From Flavobacterium aurantiibacter (GTDB taxonomy: Bacteria > Bacteroidota > Bacteroidia > Flavobacteriales > Flavobacteriaceae): a stretch of DNA of 41,314 bases. Below the pieces are notes generated by a model, which searched no databases, was not told the DNA's origin, and worked only from the letters and a program-made list of their open reading frames with translations. The DNA lies in contig NZ_NOXX01000189.1 of assembly GCF_002251775.1 (NCBI RefSeq), positions 1 through 41,314 on the forward strand. The letters are read 5' to 3'. Position 1 is the stretch's first letter. Each line of letters opens with the position of its first letter. Of this stretch, positions 6,873 to 15,114 are shown piece after piece. The position numbers and the translations under genes were made by a program.

Positions 6873-9800
6873 TTAAATCTTCATCCGTTGTCTCGGTAAA
6901 TTAATTTCGTGTTCCTGCGGATAGGGTTTTCGGTGTGTGAGGCTCACGTCTTCGCGCATGTTTTGCTGCGTTGTGTACGCTCGGGAATTGCTTGCCGAAA
7001 AGCGCGGATCGGGAATAAACGGCATCTTGGCCATTTTTTGAACGGTGATGGTGGGAAAATGGTAGTCGACTTCCACAAAGCCCAACAACAAATAGCAGCC
7101 GCCGCCTTGAAACGGGTATTTTTGCAGGCAATCGGCAAAATGTGCCGTATCGAAAAAAGTACCTTCTACATCGATCCAAGTTCCGAAATACATCGACCCC
7201 AATTTGGTCGGAACGTGTTTTCGAGAAACCAGATACGCCAACATGCGCACCGTTTTTTTGTGGTAGGCGTTCAGATCGCGCGCCAGCACATCGCCTCTGT
7301 ACTTGGTTTTCAGTAAGTCAAACGGACTACAAGACACCGGAAAGTTGAGCAGTTCGATCTCGTCGAAGGCGTCTTCAAAAACACTGCGCGGCAAGTCCGG
7401 AAGTTTAAAAGGCTTGATGGGCTCGGCAAGAAGTTTCCAGTTGCGGTCTTCCGGTTTGAAGTTCACTAAGATCATGCGTGCCCGGATAAGCAACTCGTTT
7501 TTTGAAAGTCCGGTGAAGCGAAATGCCCCAATAAATAGGAGAATTTGTAGGTTTTCGATGCCGATGGGAACGCGTTCGATAAAATTTTCGAGCGATTGAA
7601 ACGGACCAAACTGCGCGCGATTTTCAACGATATCGGCCGCCACTTTAGCGTGTAAACCTTCCAAGTGCATAAAGCCCAAGTACACCACTTTTCCGTAAAC
7701 GGTGGTTTGAATTTCGCTGTTGTTCACGCAGGGATTTTCGATTTGCGCTCCCGCCATTCGGGCTTCGTGCACATATACTTCGGTGCGGTAAAAACCGCCC
7801 TGGTTGTTGATTACGGCTACCATAAACTCGATCGGAAAGTAGGCTTTGAGGTACAAACTTTGGTAACTTTCGACCGCGTACGAAGCCGAGTGTGCCTTGC
7901 AAAACGAGTAGCCGGCGAAAGATTCGATTTGTCGGTAAATCTCTTTGCTCAACTCCAGCGGATGTCCTTGTTTGGCACAGCATTCAAAAAAATGGTCTTT
8001 TACTTTTTGCAACGCTGCCTTCGAACGTCCTTTTCCGCTCATGGCTCGGCGCAGCACATCGCCGTCGGTAGCAGGTAAACCGCCGTAGTGTAACGCAATC
8101 TTGATCACGTCTTCTTGATACACCATAATGCCGTACGTTTCGCCGAGCTGCTGTTCGAAAACCGGATGAAAGTACTCGAACTTGTCGGGAAAATTGTGTC
8201 GGAAAATGTACTCTTTCATCATCCCCGATTGGGCAACTCCCGGGCGAATGATCGACGAAGCTGCGACGAGCGTTTTGTAGTTGTCGCACTTGAGTCGGCG
8301 CAGTAACCCACGCATAGCCGGGCTTTCGATATAAAAGCAGCCGATAGTTTGGCCGCGACTCAAAAATTCGTTGGCTTTTGCTTCGTTTTTCGACAAGCGC
8401 GTATCTCGGATGTTTACCGTAATGCCTTGGTTTTTGGCAATTAACTTCACCGAATCGTCGATGTGTCCGATGCCGCGCTGACTCAAAATATCGAATTTAT
8501 CGAAGCCCACATCTTCGGCGATATGCATGTCGAATTGTACAATTGGAAAACCTTTGGGCGGCCGTTCCAAAATGCTGTAGTTGGTGATGGGTTCTTCGGA
8601 AATCAAAATACCGCAGGCGTGCATGCTGCGTTGGTTGGGGTATTTTTCGAGTAAGGTTCCGAATTCGTGCACCAGTTGCACTACCTGATTTTTATCGTGT
8701 ACCGTAAGCGGATGCGTAGCCAGGAAATCGAGTTCTTCTTTCGGAAGGCCGTACACTTTTCCGACTTCTCGAATAATTGAACGGTATTTGAATTCGACAT
8801 TGGTTCCGCAAAACGCCACATGATTGGGGCCGTATTTTTCGAAGATGTATTCGAGAATCGTATCGCGTTCCTTCCACGACCAATCGATGTCGAAATCGGG
8901 CGGTGTTTTCCGATTCAAATTCAGGAAACGTTCGAAGTACAAATCGAGTTCAATGGGACAGATGTCTGTAATTCCGAGGCAGTAACTCACAATACTGTTG
9001 GCTCCGCTGCCGCGACCAATGTGCAGAAAACCCCGACTGTTGCTGAATTGTACGATGTCCCACGTAATGAGAAAATAGCCGTTGAAGTTCAGCTCGTCGA
9101 TTACTTTTAGTTCTTTTTCGACTCGTGCTTGTGCCGCTTCATGCTTAGCGCCGTAGCGTTTTTCCAGACCTTCGTAGGCGAGTTTTCGCAACAGTTGCGC
9201 ATCACTTTCTTTGCTTCCGGTGAAGTTTTGCTTGTTTTTAGGTGTTCTGAATTCGAATTCGAACTGGCAAGCCGATAAAATTTTGTACGTATTTGCCACG
9301 AGTTCGGGATAATCGGCGAAGTAGCGTTCTAAACGTGTCGGTTGCACGAGTTGTTCGGAAAAGTGTGCGTGATCTTGCGGTTGCAGTTTCGAACGCAAGG
9401 TGTTTAGATCGATGGCGCGGAGTATGCAATGCAGTTCGTATTCGGTTTTATTTCGGAACGTTACCGGTTGCAGCACTACGGCTCGACTGCTCAAAAAACC
9501 GCGATCGTATTTATAACACTGTGAAATTTGCGAAGGTTTGAAGCCTAGAAACTCGAAATCGCGCAGGGTTTCGGGTTGGTTTTCGAGCGGATAAATCACA
9601 AAAACGTTCTTAAACTCCGGCGCGCTGTCGGGAATTTCGATGTTGTTGAGATTGCAATGCGTTATAAACCGATTGATTTCGGTAAGTCCGGTAGTGTTTT
9701 GTGCTAATGCAATGAATTTAAGTTGGTGATTTGCTCGACACTCGACACCAACTACCGCTTGGATTCCGGCCTGATCGCACGCTTTTTTGAAGTCGTAAAT

Positions 9801-9929
9801 ACCTGTAATGGTGTTGATGTCGGTTAGTGCCAAAGCTTTAACGCCTTGTTTTACGGCAAGGTTTACCAATTCTTCCAGCGGAATAGTTCCGTAGCGAAGG
9901 CTGTAAAACGAGTGGCAATTGAGGTACAT
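6873..9929 (-). CDS. DNA polymerase III alpha-like subunit, DnaE2/ImuC type
   Basis: The 1018-residue C-family polymerase is shorter than the replicative DnaE (about 1160-1500). It has an N-terminal PHP domain (1-90) and GRGSGANS (306-313), then the catalytic PDFDID with Asp346/Asp348 and GFDKFDILSQRG carrying the third Asp; helix-hairpin-helix and OB regions follow. The PHP metal ligands look degraded: the start reads LNCHS instead of HxHS, and ALTDIN replaces ALTDH. This matches non-proofreading DnaE2/ImuC polymerases of translesion cassettes. Its ATG overlaps the dinB stop by one base (TAATG), so translation is coupled. It probably extends from lesions bypassed by DinB under control of the divergent S24 repressor. 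Confidence 0.85.
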   Translation of the reverse strand: MYLNCHSFYSLRYGTIPLEELVNLAVKQGVKALALTDINTITGIYDFKKACDQAGIQAVVGVECRANHQLKFIALAQNTTGLTEINRFITHCNLNNIEIPDSAPEFKNVFVIYPLENQPETLRDFEFLGFKPSQISQCYKYDRGFLSSRAVVLQPVTFRNKTEYELHCILRAIDLNTLRSKLQPQDHAHFSEQLVQPTRLERYFADYPELVANTYKILSACQFEFEFRTPKNKQNFTGSKESDAQLLRKLAYEGLEKRYGAKHEAAQARVEKELKVIDELNFNGYFLITWDIVQFSNSRGFLHIGRGSGANSIVSYCLGITDICPIELDLYFERFLNLNRKTPPDFDIDWSWKERDTILEYIFEKYGPNHVAFCGTNVEFKYRSIIREVGKVYGLPKEELDFLATHPLTVHDKNQVVQLVHEFGTLLEKYPNQRSMHACGILISEEPITNYSILERPPKGFPIVQFDMHIAEDVGFDKFDILSQRGIGHIDDSVKLIAKNQGITVNIRDTRLSKNEAKANEFLSRGQTIGCFYIESPAMRGLLRRLKCDNYKTLVAASSIIRPGVAQSGMMKEYIFRHNFPDKFEYFHPVFEQQLGETYGIMVYQEDVIKIALHYGGLPATDGDVLRRAMSGKGRSKAALQKVKDHFFECCAKQGHPLELSKEIYRQIESFAGYSFCKAHSASYAVESYQSLYLKAYFPIEFMVAVINNQGGFYRTEVYVHEARMAGAQIENPCVNNSEIQTTVYGKVVYLGFMHLEGLHAKVAADIVENRAQFGPFQSLENFIERVPIGIENLQILLFIGAFRFTGLSKNELLIRARMILVNFKPEDRNWKLLAEPIKPFKLPDLPRSVFEDAFDEIELLNFPVSCSPFDLLKTKYRGDVLARDLNAYHKKTVRMLAYLVSRKHVPTKLGSMYFGTWIDVEGTFFDTAHFADCLQKYPFQGGGCYLLLGFVEVDYHFPTITVQKMAKMPFIPDPRFSASNSRAYTTQQNMREDVSLTHRKPYPQEHEINLPRQRMKI

Positions 9930-11083
9930 TACAAATTGTCTTTAAGGATGGTTTCGGCCCGACCTACAGCTTTAAATCCGAATCGGAGTTTGATTTTGTC
10001 CATGGCTTGGTAAAGCGCCAACATTTCGAGCGTATCTTCAAAAAGATTGATTTGATAATTGCCGTGCACCAAACCTTTTAAGTTTACGCCGAGCATACGA
10101 ACACGCATGCGCCGTTGGTAATTTTTTTCGAAGAGTTCGTGCGCCGTTTTAATGATTACGTGGTCGGCAGCGGTGTAAGGCAGAGACGCTTGCCGGGTTT
10201 CGGTATCAAAATTGGCGTATTTGATTTTCACGACCACACACGAAGTAAGCCACTGCTCGGTACGCAATTGGTGTGCTAACTTTTCGCACATCGCGGTAAG
10301 CAAAGACCGCATGGCTTTTACATCGATGCTGTCTTGTTCAAACGTGCGTTCGGTGGAAAGCGATTTGCGTTCGCGATAGGGTTCCACCGGATTGTAATCG
10401 ATGCCGTTGGCTTTTTTCCAAAGTTCGATGCCGTTTTTTCCGATGAGTTGCTGCAAGACTTCCACGGGCATTTCTGCTAAGGTTTTGATGTTTCGAACAC
10501 CAATTCGCGACAACAATTGGTAAGTAACATCGCCCAACATCGGAATTTTTTGAATGGGAAGCGGATCGAGAAAGCTACGCACATCGGACTGAGGAATTTG
10601 GATTTTCCCCTTGGGCTTGGCTTGTCCGGTTCCGATTTTGGAAACGGTTTTGTTTATGGAAAGTGCAAAACTAATTGGCAAACCGGTTTCGCGAACAATT
10701 TTTTGCGCAAGCTCGGTGGTCCATTTATACGAACCGTAAAAACGATCCATTCCGGTAATGTCGAGGTAATGTTCGTCGATGCTGGCCTTTTCGAAAAGTG
10801 GCGCTTCTTCCTCTATAATTTGAGTGACTTCTCGGGAAAGTTTGGAGTACAATTCCATGTCGCCACGAATTACTTTTGCATCCGGACACAGTTTAAGTGC
10901 CATTCGCATGGGCATGGCCGAACGCACACCAAACTTCCGCGCTTCATACGAACAAGAAGCCACCACACCGCGGTCTCCACCGCCCACAATTAACGGAATA
11001 TTAGCAAGTTGGCTGTTGTTTCGTTTCTCACAAGAGACAAAAAATTCGTCTAAATCCATATGTACAATTGCTCGTTCTATCAT
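9929..11083 (-). CDS. dinB: Y-family DNA polymerase IV (DinB)
   Basis: The 384-residue protein keeps the active site of Y-family polymerases: Asp10 in HMDLDEFF and the pair Asp103/Glu104 in SIDEHYLD. It should therefore polymerise, unlike ImuB, which lacks these acids. Palm, fingers and thumb occupy about residues 1-230, and a little-finger domain follows. QINLF near residue 346 fits the beta-clamp binding pentapeptide. It is the first gene of the operon, overlapping dnaE by one base, and is divergent from the S24 repressor across an 84-base promoter region. Role: error-prone lesion bypass. Confidence 0.92.
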   Translation of the reverse strand: MIERAIVHMDLDEFFVSCEKRNNSQLANIPLIVGGGDRGVVASCSYEARKFGVRSAMPMRMALKLCPDAKVIRGDMELYSKLSREVTQIIEEEAPLFEKASIDEHYLDITGMDRFYGSYKWTTELAQKIVRETGLPISFALSINKTVSKIGTGQAKPKGKIQIPQSDVRSFLDPLPIQKIPMLGDVTYQLLSRIGVRNIKTLAEMPVEVLQQLIGKNGIELWKKANGIDYNPVEPYRERKSLSTERTFEQDSIDVKAMRSLLTAMCEKLAHQLRTEQWLTSCVVVKIKYANFDTETRQASLPYTAADHVIIKTAHELFEKNYQRRMRVRMLGVNLKGLVHGNYQINLFEDTLEMLALYQAMDKIKLRFGFKAVGRAETILKDNL

Positions 11084-11105
11084 AACCCTTCTTTTTTGTA
11101 CCGAA

Positions 11106-11113
11106 CAAAATTA
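11106..11113 (-). promoter_or_regulatory. -7 box of the dinB-dnaE operon
   Basis: On the minus strand this reads TAATTTTG, an exact TAnnTTTG, 22 bases before the dinB ATG. The palindrome at 11124-11150 covers the region upstream, where RNA polymerase would contact the -33 element. Confidence 0.5.
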
Positions 11114-11123
11114 ATACGATTTG

Positions 11124-11150
11124 TAGCAAACTTTTGTATATTTGTTGCTA
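11124..11150. promoter_or_regulatory. Palindromic operator in the repressor/dinB promoter
   Basis: TAGCAA (11124-11129) and TTGCTA (11145-11150) form perfect inverted arms around 15 bases, 18 bases before the repressor ATG. The right arm overlaps the end of the repressor -7 region (11137-11144). The arrangement suggests one operator controlling both divergent transcripts. Binding by the S24 protein is inferred. Confidence 0.55.
11137..11144 (+). promoter_or_regulatory. -7 box of the S24 repressor gene
   Basis: TATATTTG is an exact TAnnTTTG, lying between the two palindrome arms, 23 bases before ATG 11168. Confidence 0.5.
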
Positions 11151-11167
11151 TAAATTATCTCAATTTT

Positions 11168-11929
11168 ATGACCCTTTTCGGAGACAACATTCGTCACTTA
11201 CGCATCAAGAAAAACTTGTCGCAAGACAAGGTTGCGCAAGCATTGTTCATTACCCGCGGCAGATACGCTAAATACGAAGAAGGAAAAGCAGAACCGCCTT
11301 ACGATGTGCTCAGGCGTATTGCTGCTTTGTACAACATTAGCATTGATTTACTGCTGGCGCTCGACGTGAAGAAGGTGGACATTGAGTCGTTGATTAAGCT
11401 CGACGACAATAAAATTGTTTTGCCCATTACGGTCGATTCGTTCGGAAGAAACAGCATCGAGTTGGTGTCGCATCGGGCACGAGCGGGCTATTTGAGTGGC
11501 TACAGCGATCCGGAATACATTGAGAGTTTACCGCAAATTTCGATTCCGTTTTTGGGTCCCGGGAAATATCGGGCGTTCCCGATTTCGGGCGATTCCATGC
11601 CGCCGCACAACGACAATACGTATGTAATTGGGCGCTATATCGATAATTTGGGCGAAATCAGAAAAGGGAAAACGTATATCGTGGTTACCGCCAACGAAGG
11701 AATTACTTACAAACGCTTAGCCGACAAGGAAGACGACAGCATTACTGTGGCTTCAGATAACGTTATTTACGCGCCGTATAAAATCAAGCTTTCCGAAATT
11801 ATTCAAATTTGGGAATTCGGTTGCAGCATAACTACCAAAGAAGCCATTCCCGACGATCTTTCGAACGTGAATTTAAAAGAAGTGTTGCTCGATTTGCGAA
11901 AGGATATCAAGCAATTGAAGAAGAGCTAA
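11168..11929 (+). CDS. LexA-like HTH/S24 transcriptional repressor
   Basis: From ATG 11168 the 253-residue protein has an Xre-type helix-turn-helix (about 5-62: IRHLRIKKNLSQDKVAQ) and a peptidase S24 domain. The autocleavage set is complete: an Ala106-Gly107 scissile bond, the nucleophile Ser143 in GDSMPP, and the general base Lys182 in ITYKR, at distances close to LexA. The protein should therefore self-cleave on RecA filaments and derepress the divergent dinB-dnaE operon. This is a phage-repressor-type HTH, not the winged helix of LexA. The open frame extends 36 codons upstream to 11060, but that would cover the promoter. The C-terminal 20 residues are Lys/Asp-rich. Confidence 0.88.
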   Translation: MTLFGDNIRHLRIKKNLSQDKVAQALFITRGRYAKYEEGKAEPPYDVLRRIAALYNISIDLLLALDVKKVDIESLIKLDDNKIVLPITVDSFGRNSIELVSHRARAGYLSGYSDPEYIESLPQISIPFLGPGKYRAFPISGDSMPPHNDNTYVIGRYIDNLGEIRKGKTYIVVTANEGITYKRLADKEDDSITVASDNVIYAPYKIKLSEIIQIWEFGCSITTKEAIPDDLSNVNLKEVLLDLRKDIKQLKKS

Positions 11930-12018
11930 ATGCCGAATTTGCGCGACTTGAAATTTCGTTTGCACGCAACCTCGAGTCGCAAACCCAAAACAGGCACCCG
12001 GTTAGATTCATAAAAAAA

Positions 12019-12033
12019 CCCGGACAAGCCGGG
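12019..12033 (-). terminator. Terminator of the small lipoprotein gene
   Basis: Read on the minus strand: CCCGG, loop CTTGT, CCGGG, then seven T, starting right after the stop at 12035. It serves the leftward transcript. Confidence 0.75.
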
Positions 12034-12034
12034 A

Positions 12035-12184
12035 TTATTCTGAAACTTTCGTTTTTTGTGAAACCTCTTGATAAGGTGAACCGTCGGGAGTCTGACAATA
12101 CCTGTTCTTACAACTCCATCCACTTCTGCCGCAGCTGCTAACCCCAATAGCAATAACTGCGATAATCAAACCTTTGCGTAGCAT
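12035..12184 (-). CDS. 49-residue lipoprotein
   Basis: ATG 12184 opens a 49-codon frame beginning MLRKGLIIAVIAIGVSSC, a short lipoprotein signal with the lipobox Val-Ser-Ser-Cys18. The mature peptide is only 32 residues, with two more cysteines (25 and 30) in a CKNRYCQTPDGSPY segment that could bind metal or form a disulfide. It lies 67 bases downstream of the GH3-family gene on the same strand and is followed at once by a terminator, so it probably ends that transcript. No function is known to me. The signal, terminator and spacing argue that it is real despite its size. Confidence 0.65.
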   Translation of the reverse strand: MLRKGLIIAVIAIGVSSCGRSGWSCKNRYCQTPDGSPYQEVSQKTKVSE

Positions 12185-12251
12185 TTATTTTAATTTTCCA
12201 CTAAGGTACGCCGTCGGTTGCGCACTAGCTTATAAAATCGATATACTGCAC

Positions 12252-13760
12252 TTAAAGTTCCATGAGTTGCTCAATATAGCCTCTGTGGTTCGATAATCTT
12301 GGGATTTTATGTTGTCCACCCAGCTTGTCTTGTGCTTTCAGCCAATCGTAAAACAAGTTCTTACGCGCTTGGTGAATCACCGGCGGATTTAACGTCATAT
12401 TCATATTTCGCTTGGCTTCGTAATCCGAGTTAAGCGATTTCAACGTATCGTCGAGTAACAAACAAAAAGCGTTGAAATCGGTTGGTTCTGCTCGAAATTC
12501 AATAATCCATTCATGAGCACCTTTCGATTTTCCGTCCATAAAAATCGGCGCCACCGTGTAATCAACTACTTCAGCACTCGTTCCTTTACAAGCCGCAGCA
12601 ATAGCGCGATCCGAGTTTTCTACAATCAATTCTTCACCAAAAACATTAATGTGGTGTTTGGTGCGCCCCGTTACGCGAACTTTATACGGATTCACCGATG
12701 TAAAACGAACCGTGTCGCCAATTTGATAACGCCATAAACCTGAATTCGTGGTAATTACCATCGCGTAGTTTTTATCTACTTCCACTTCCCACAGCGGAAC
12801 AATCGTAGCTTCGGCAGTTCCAAAATCCGACATCGGAATAAACTCGTAAAAAATTCCGTAGTCGAGCATCAAAAGCAAATCCTGCGAATTATTCAAATCT
12901 TGAATGGCAAAAAATCCTTCGCTGGCGTTATAAATTTCGTAATACTGAAAGGAATTCGACGGAATTAAATTGCGATACGGAACCCGATACGGATCAAAAC
13001 TCACACCGCCGTGGAAATACACTTCTAAATTCGGCCAAATTTCCAGCAAGTTGCTTTTGCCGGTTGTTTCCAAAACGCGATGCAACAAAACCATCATCCA
13101 ACTCGGAACACCGGCCAAACTCGTTACATTTTCATTAATCGTTTCGTTTACAATGGCCGGTAACTTACTTTCCCAGTCGCTCATTAACGAAATTCGGTTG
13201 CTCGGAGTCGAACTAAATTCCGCCCAAAACGGCATGTTTTCAATAAGTATCGCCGATAAATCACCAAAAAACGTATTGTTGCTTTCGTACAATTCCTTAC
13301 TTCCGCCTAAGCGTAAACTTTTACCTACAAATAGCTGCGAATCTTCGTTGTTGTTCAAATACAAACACAATAAATCTTTTCCCGCTTTGTAATGACAGTT
13401 CTCGAGCGCTTCGTTCGACACCGGAATAAATTTGCTTTTGGCATTGGTAGTACCGCTCGATTTCGCAAACCATTTTATCGGAGTTGGCCAAAAAACATTG
13501 TGTGCTCCCTGCCGACATTGCTCGATTTCCGGCTCGAAATCTTCGTATTGCACCACCGGAACCTGACGTGCAAATTGCGCATAACTTTTTATAGAACCAA
13601 AACCGTATTTCTTCCCTAAAACCGTGTGTTCGGCAGTTCGAACCAACGAAAGCAAAAGCTCTTCTTGAACTTCGTGCGGATACTTGATAAACAATTCAAT
13701 CTGGTGAATGCGCTTTTTGAGAATCCACGAGGCAACAGAATTGATAATAGGTAAGGGCAT
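12252..13760 (-). CDS. GH3-family acyl-adenylate enzyme
   Basis: From ATG 13760 the 502-residue protein fits the GH3 (auxin-responsive promoter) family. FAKSSGTTNAKSKFIPV is the ATP/phosphate loop, EIYNASEGFFAIQD the second adenylation motif, and LWRYQIGDTVRF the third. Plant GH3 enzymes join amino acids to jasmonate or auxin; the bacterial substrate is unknown, so the reaction (adenylation and transfer to an amine) is inferred from the fold. No signal peptide. The 28 codons upstream of 13760 overlap the promoter and are poor in family similarity. Divergent from DUF2797. Confidence 0.85.
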   Translation of the reverse strand: MPLPIINSVASWILKKRIHQIELFIKYPHEVQEELLLSLVRTAEHTVLGKKYGFGSIKSYAQFARQVPVVQYEDFEPEIEQCRQGAHNVFWPTPIKWFAKSSGTTNAKSKFIPVSNEALENCHYKAGKDLLCLYLNNNEDSQLFVGKSLRLGGSKELYESNNTFFGDLSAILIENMPFWAEFSSTPSNRISLMSDWESKLPAIVNETINENVTSLAGVPSWMMVLLHRVLETTGKSNLLEIWPNLEVYFHGGVSFDPYRVPYRNLIPSNSFQYYEIYNASEGFFAIQDLNNSQDLLLMLDYGIFYEFIPMSDFGTAEATIVPLWEVEVDKNYAMVITTNSGLWRYQIGDTVRFTSVNPYKVRVTGRTKHHINVFGEELIVENSDRAIAAACKGTSAEVVDYTVAPIFMDGKSKGAHEWIIEFRAEPTDFNAFCLLLDDTLKSLNSDYEAKRNMNMTLNPPVIHQARKNLFYDWLKAQDKLGGQHKIPRLSNHRGYIEQLMEL

Positions 13761-13810
13761 AGGGCTCTGGGTTAAAAAAGCAACAACAGTATTATTGCTT
13801 TCAAGGCTTT

Positions 13811-13818
13811 CAAAAATA
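13811..13818 (-). promoter_or_regulatory. -7 box of the GH3-family gene
   Basis: On the minus strand this reads TATTTTTG, an exact TAnnTTTG, 50 bases before ATG 13760. It falls inside the longer open frame and supports the shorter start. Confidence 0.4.
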
Positions 13819-13874
13819 AAAAAAAATGTCAACTTTGCTTGCAATCACAACAGCAATCCAACAAACGCTAAGCT

Positions 13875-14669
13875 ATGCTTTATCGAGGAACTTTGCAGAA
13901 AATGCAAACCGAATTTTCTAATCCTATAAACTACTATTTGGTTTTCGAATCCGATTTTTTGCAACTCAATTCGCAATTGGGCAAGTCGTTGTCCATCAAG
14001 TTTGTAGGTTTTCAATGCCTGAATTGCGGAAAAGCCAAACGCATTTTTCGCCAAGGTTTTTGCTACGATTGTTTTGTTGCGGCGCCGGCTGCGGGCGATT
14101 GGATCATGCGCCCAGAGCTCTCCAAAGCGCATTTGGGTATTGCCGATCGTGATTTATCCTACGAACAAAAGGTGCAATTACAACCTCATGTCGTATATCT
14201 GGCAGCTTCCTCAAGCGTAAAAGTGGGCGTAACGCGCAAGTCGCAAGTACCCACACGCTGGATCGATCAAGGTGCGTCGGCAGCAATGTCTCTGCTTGAA
14301 GTCCCCAATCGATACTTGGCAGGAATTTGCGAAGTTGCCCTCAAAACCGCTTTTTCCGACAAAACCAATTGGCGAAAAATGTTGCAAAACGATGTGGCCG
14401 ACATTTCCTTACCCGATTTCGCAGCGCAGGCCTTATCGCTCATTCCCGCAGAAGCGCAGGCGTTCATCAACAACACGTCTACAGAAGTTACGCAATTGCA
14501 CTATCCGGTTTTGAAGTATCCCGAAAAGCTGCAATCGCAAAGTTTAGAAAAAACGCCACAAATCGAAGGCGTTCTCAGCGGAATAAAAGGGCAGTATCTG
14601 CTTTTCGAAAACGGCAATGTCTTCAATGTGCGCAGCAACGAAGGTTACGTAGTGGAAATCGAAATTTAA
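13875..14669 (+). CDS. DUF2797 protein with zinc-binding cysteines
   Basis: The 264-residue protein has CLNCG at about 49-53 and CYDC at 64-67, a four-cysteine zinc site near the N-terminus. HVVYLAASSSVKVGVTRK (about 109-126) followed by WIDQGA recalls a GIY-YIG nuclease-like core, as in other DUF2797 proteins. The biochemical role is unknown. Chosen start ATG 13875 keeps the conserved LYRGTLQKMQTEFSNP beginning. The gene diverges from the GH3-family gene. Downstream is repeat copy B with no obvious terminator. No membrane segment. Confidence 0.8.
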   Translation: MLYRGTLQKMQTEFSNPINYYLVFESDFLQLNSQLGKSLSIKFVGFQCLNCGKAKRIFRQGFCYDCFVAAPAAGDWIMRPELSKAHLGIADRDLSYEQKVQLQPHVVYLAASSSVKVGVTRKSQVPTRWIDQGASAAMSLLEVPNRYLAGICEVALKTAFSDKTNWRKMLQNDVADISLPDFAAQALSLIPAEAQAFINNTSTEVTQLHYPVLKYPEKLQSQSLEKTPQIEGVLSGIKGQYLLFENGNVFNVRSNEGYVVEIEI

Positions 14670-14670
14670 T

Positions 14671-14848
14671 TCAGCGTATTTTTTTGGGCGGCATCTCGCG
14701 CTTTACACTGCAAGGCGCGTCGCCAAAAAACGTTTCAACCGCGCGTTGTTGGGGCTTCCGTTGGTCGCCGCTACAACTCGGGTTTCAAGCGCTTTTCGGC
14801 GCCACGGCTTTTCGTTTCAATCGCGGCCGCGGCAAGCGTTACCGGCGT
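14671..14848 (-). repeat. Dispersed intergenic repeat, copy B
   Basis: Inverted relative to copy A (6445-6720). Exact shared words are GGGCTTCCGTTGGTCGCCG at 14752-14770 (19 bases) and CGTTACCGGCGT at 14837-14848 (12 bases), plus a similar edge with seven T then GGGCGGC near 14680-14692. Overlapping open frames here look like artefacts of its GC-rich composition. Confidence 0.6.
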
Positions 14849-15114
14849 GTCGTACTTTCTTTTGCGAAAAATTTTTAAAAATTCCGAGTTTCATCAGTAC
14901 TAAGTGTTTAAAAATCAAACTTTCGTAAATGCCAAAAAAACGACAAGTAATGACGACCTACTAGGAGTGTTCGCGTAAAGTAGGCAAACGCGTTGCGGTA
15001 TTTCTTGAGTTAAATCCAATACTAAAAACAAGTGTACCATAAAAAGCACCATAAAACTTGCTATTTATATAACTAAAGTGTAAATTTATACTTCAATTTT
15101 AGAAAAAATACACT
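14849..15114. other. Gene-free leader region of the Xre/RES module
   Basis: After copy B the sequence becomes AT-rich. I see no gene. It ends with the palindrome at 15076-15093 just before the antitoxin. Confidence 0.5.
15076..15093. promoter_or_regulatory. Palindrome upstream of the Xre antitoxin, putative operator
   Basis: AAGTGTAAATTTATACTT is an 18-base palindrome with one mismatched pair, 21 bases before the antitoxin ATG. AGTGTA at its left is also mirrored by TACACT at 15109-15114. Autoregulation by the antitoxin is usual for such modules. Confidence 0.5.

Noticed and set aside
7645-8289. Overlapping open frames on both strands inside the dnaE-like gene
   Set aside because: They are out-of-frame readings of a gene with clear polymerase motifs throughout; none resembles a protein family.
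10517-10993. A 158-codon frame antisense to dinB
   Set aside because: dinB is intact with all motifs; the antisense frame is an effect of its codon use.
9929-11083. ImuB rather than DinB
   Set aside because: All three catalytic acids are present, whereas ImuB lacks them.
11060-11167. Longer start for the S24 repressor
   Set aside because: It would span the dinB start, both -7 boxes and the palindrome; MTLFGDNIRHLR is the normal HTH beginning.
14327-14878. A 183-codon frame overlapping DUF2797 and repeat copy B
   Set aside because: It is Arg-rich shadow coding that runs from a real gene into a repeat.
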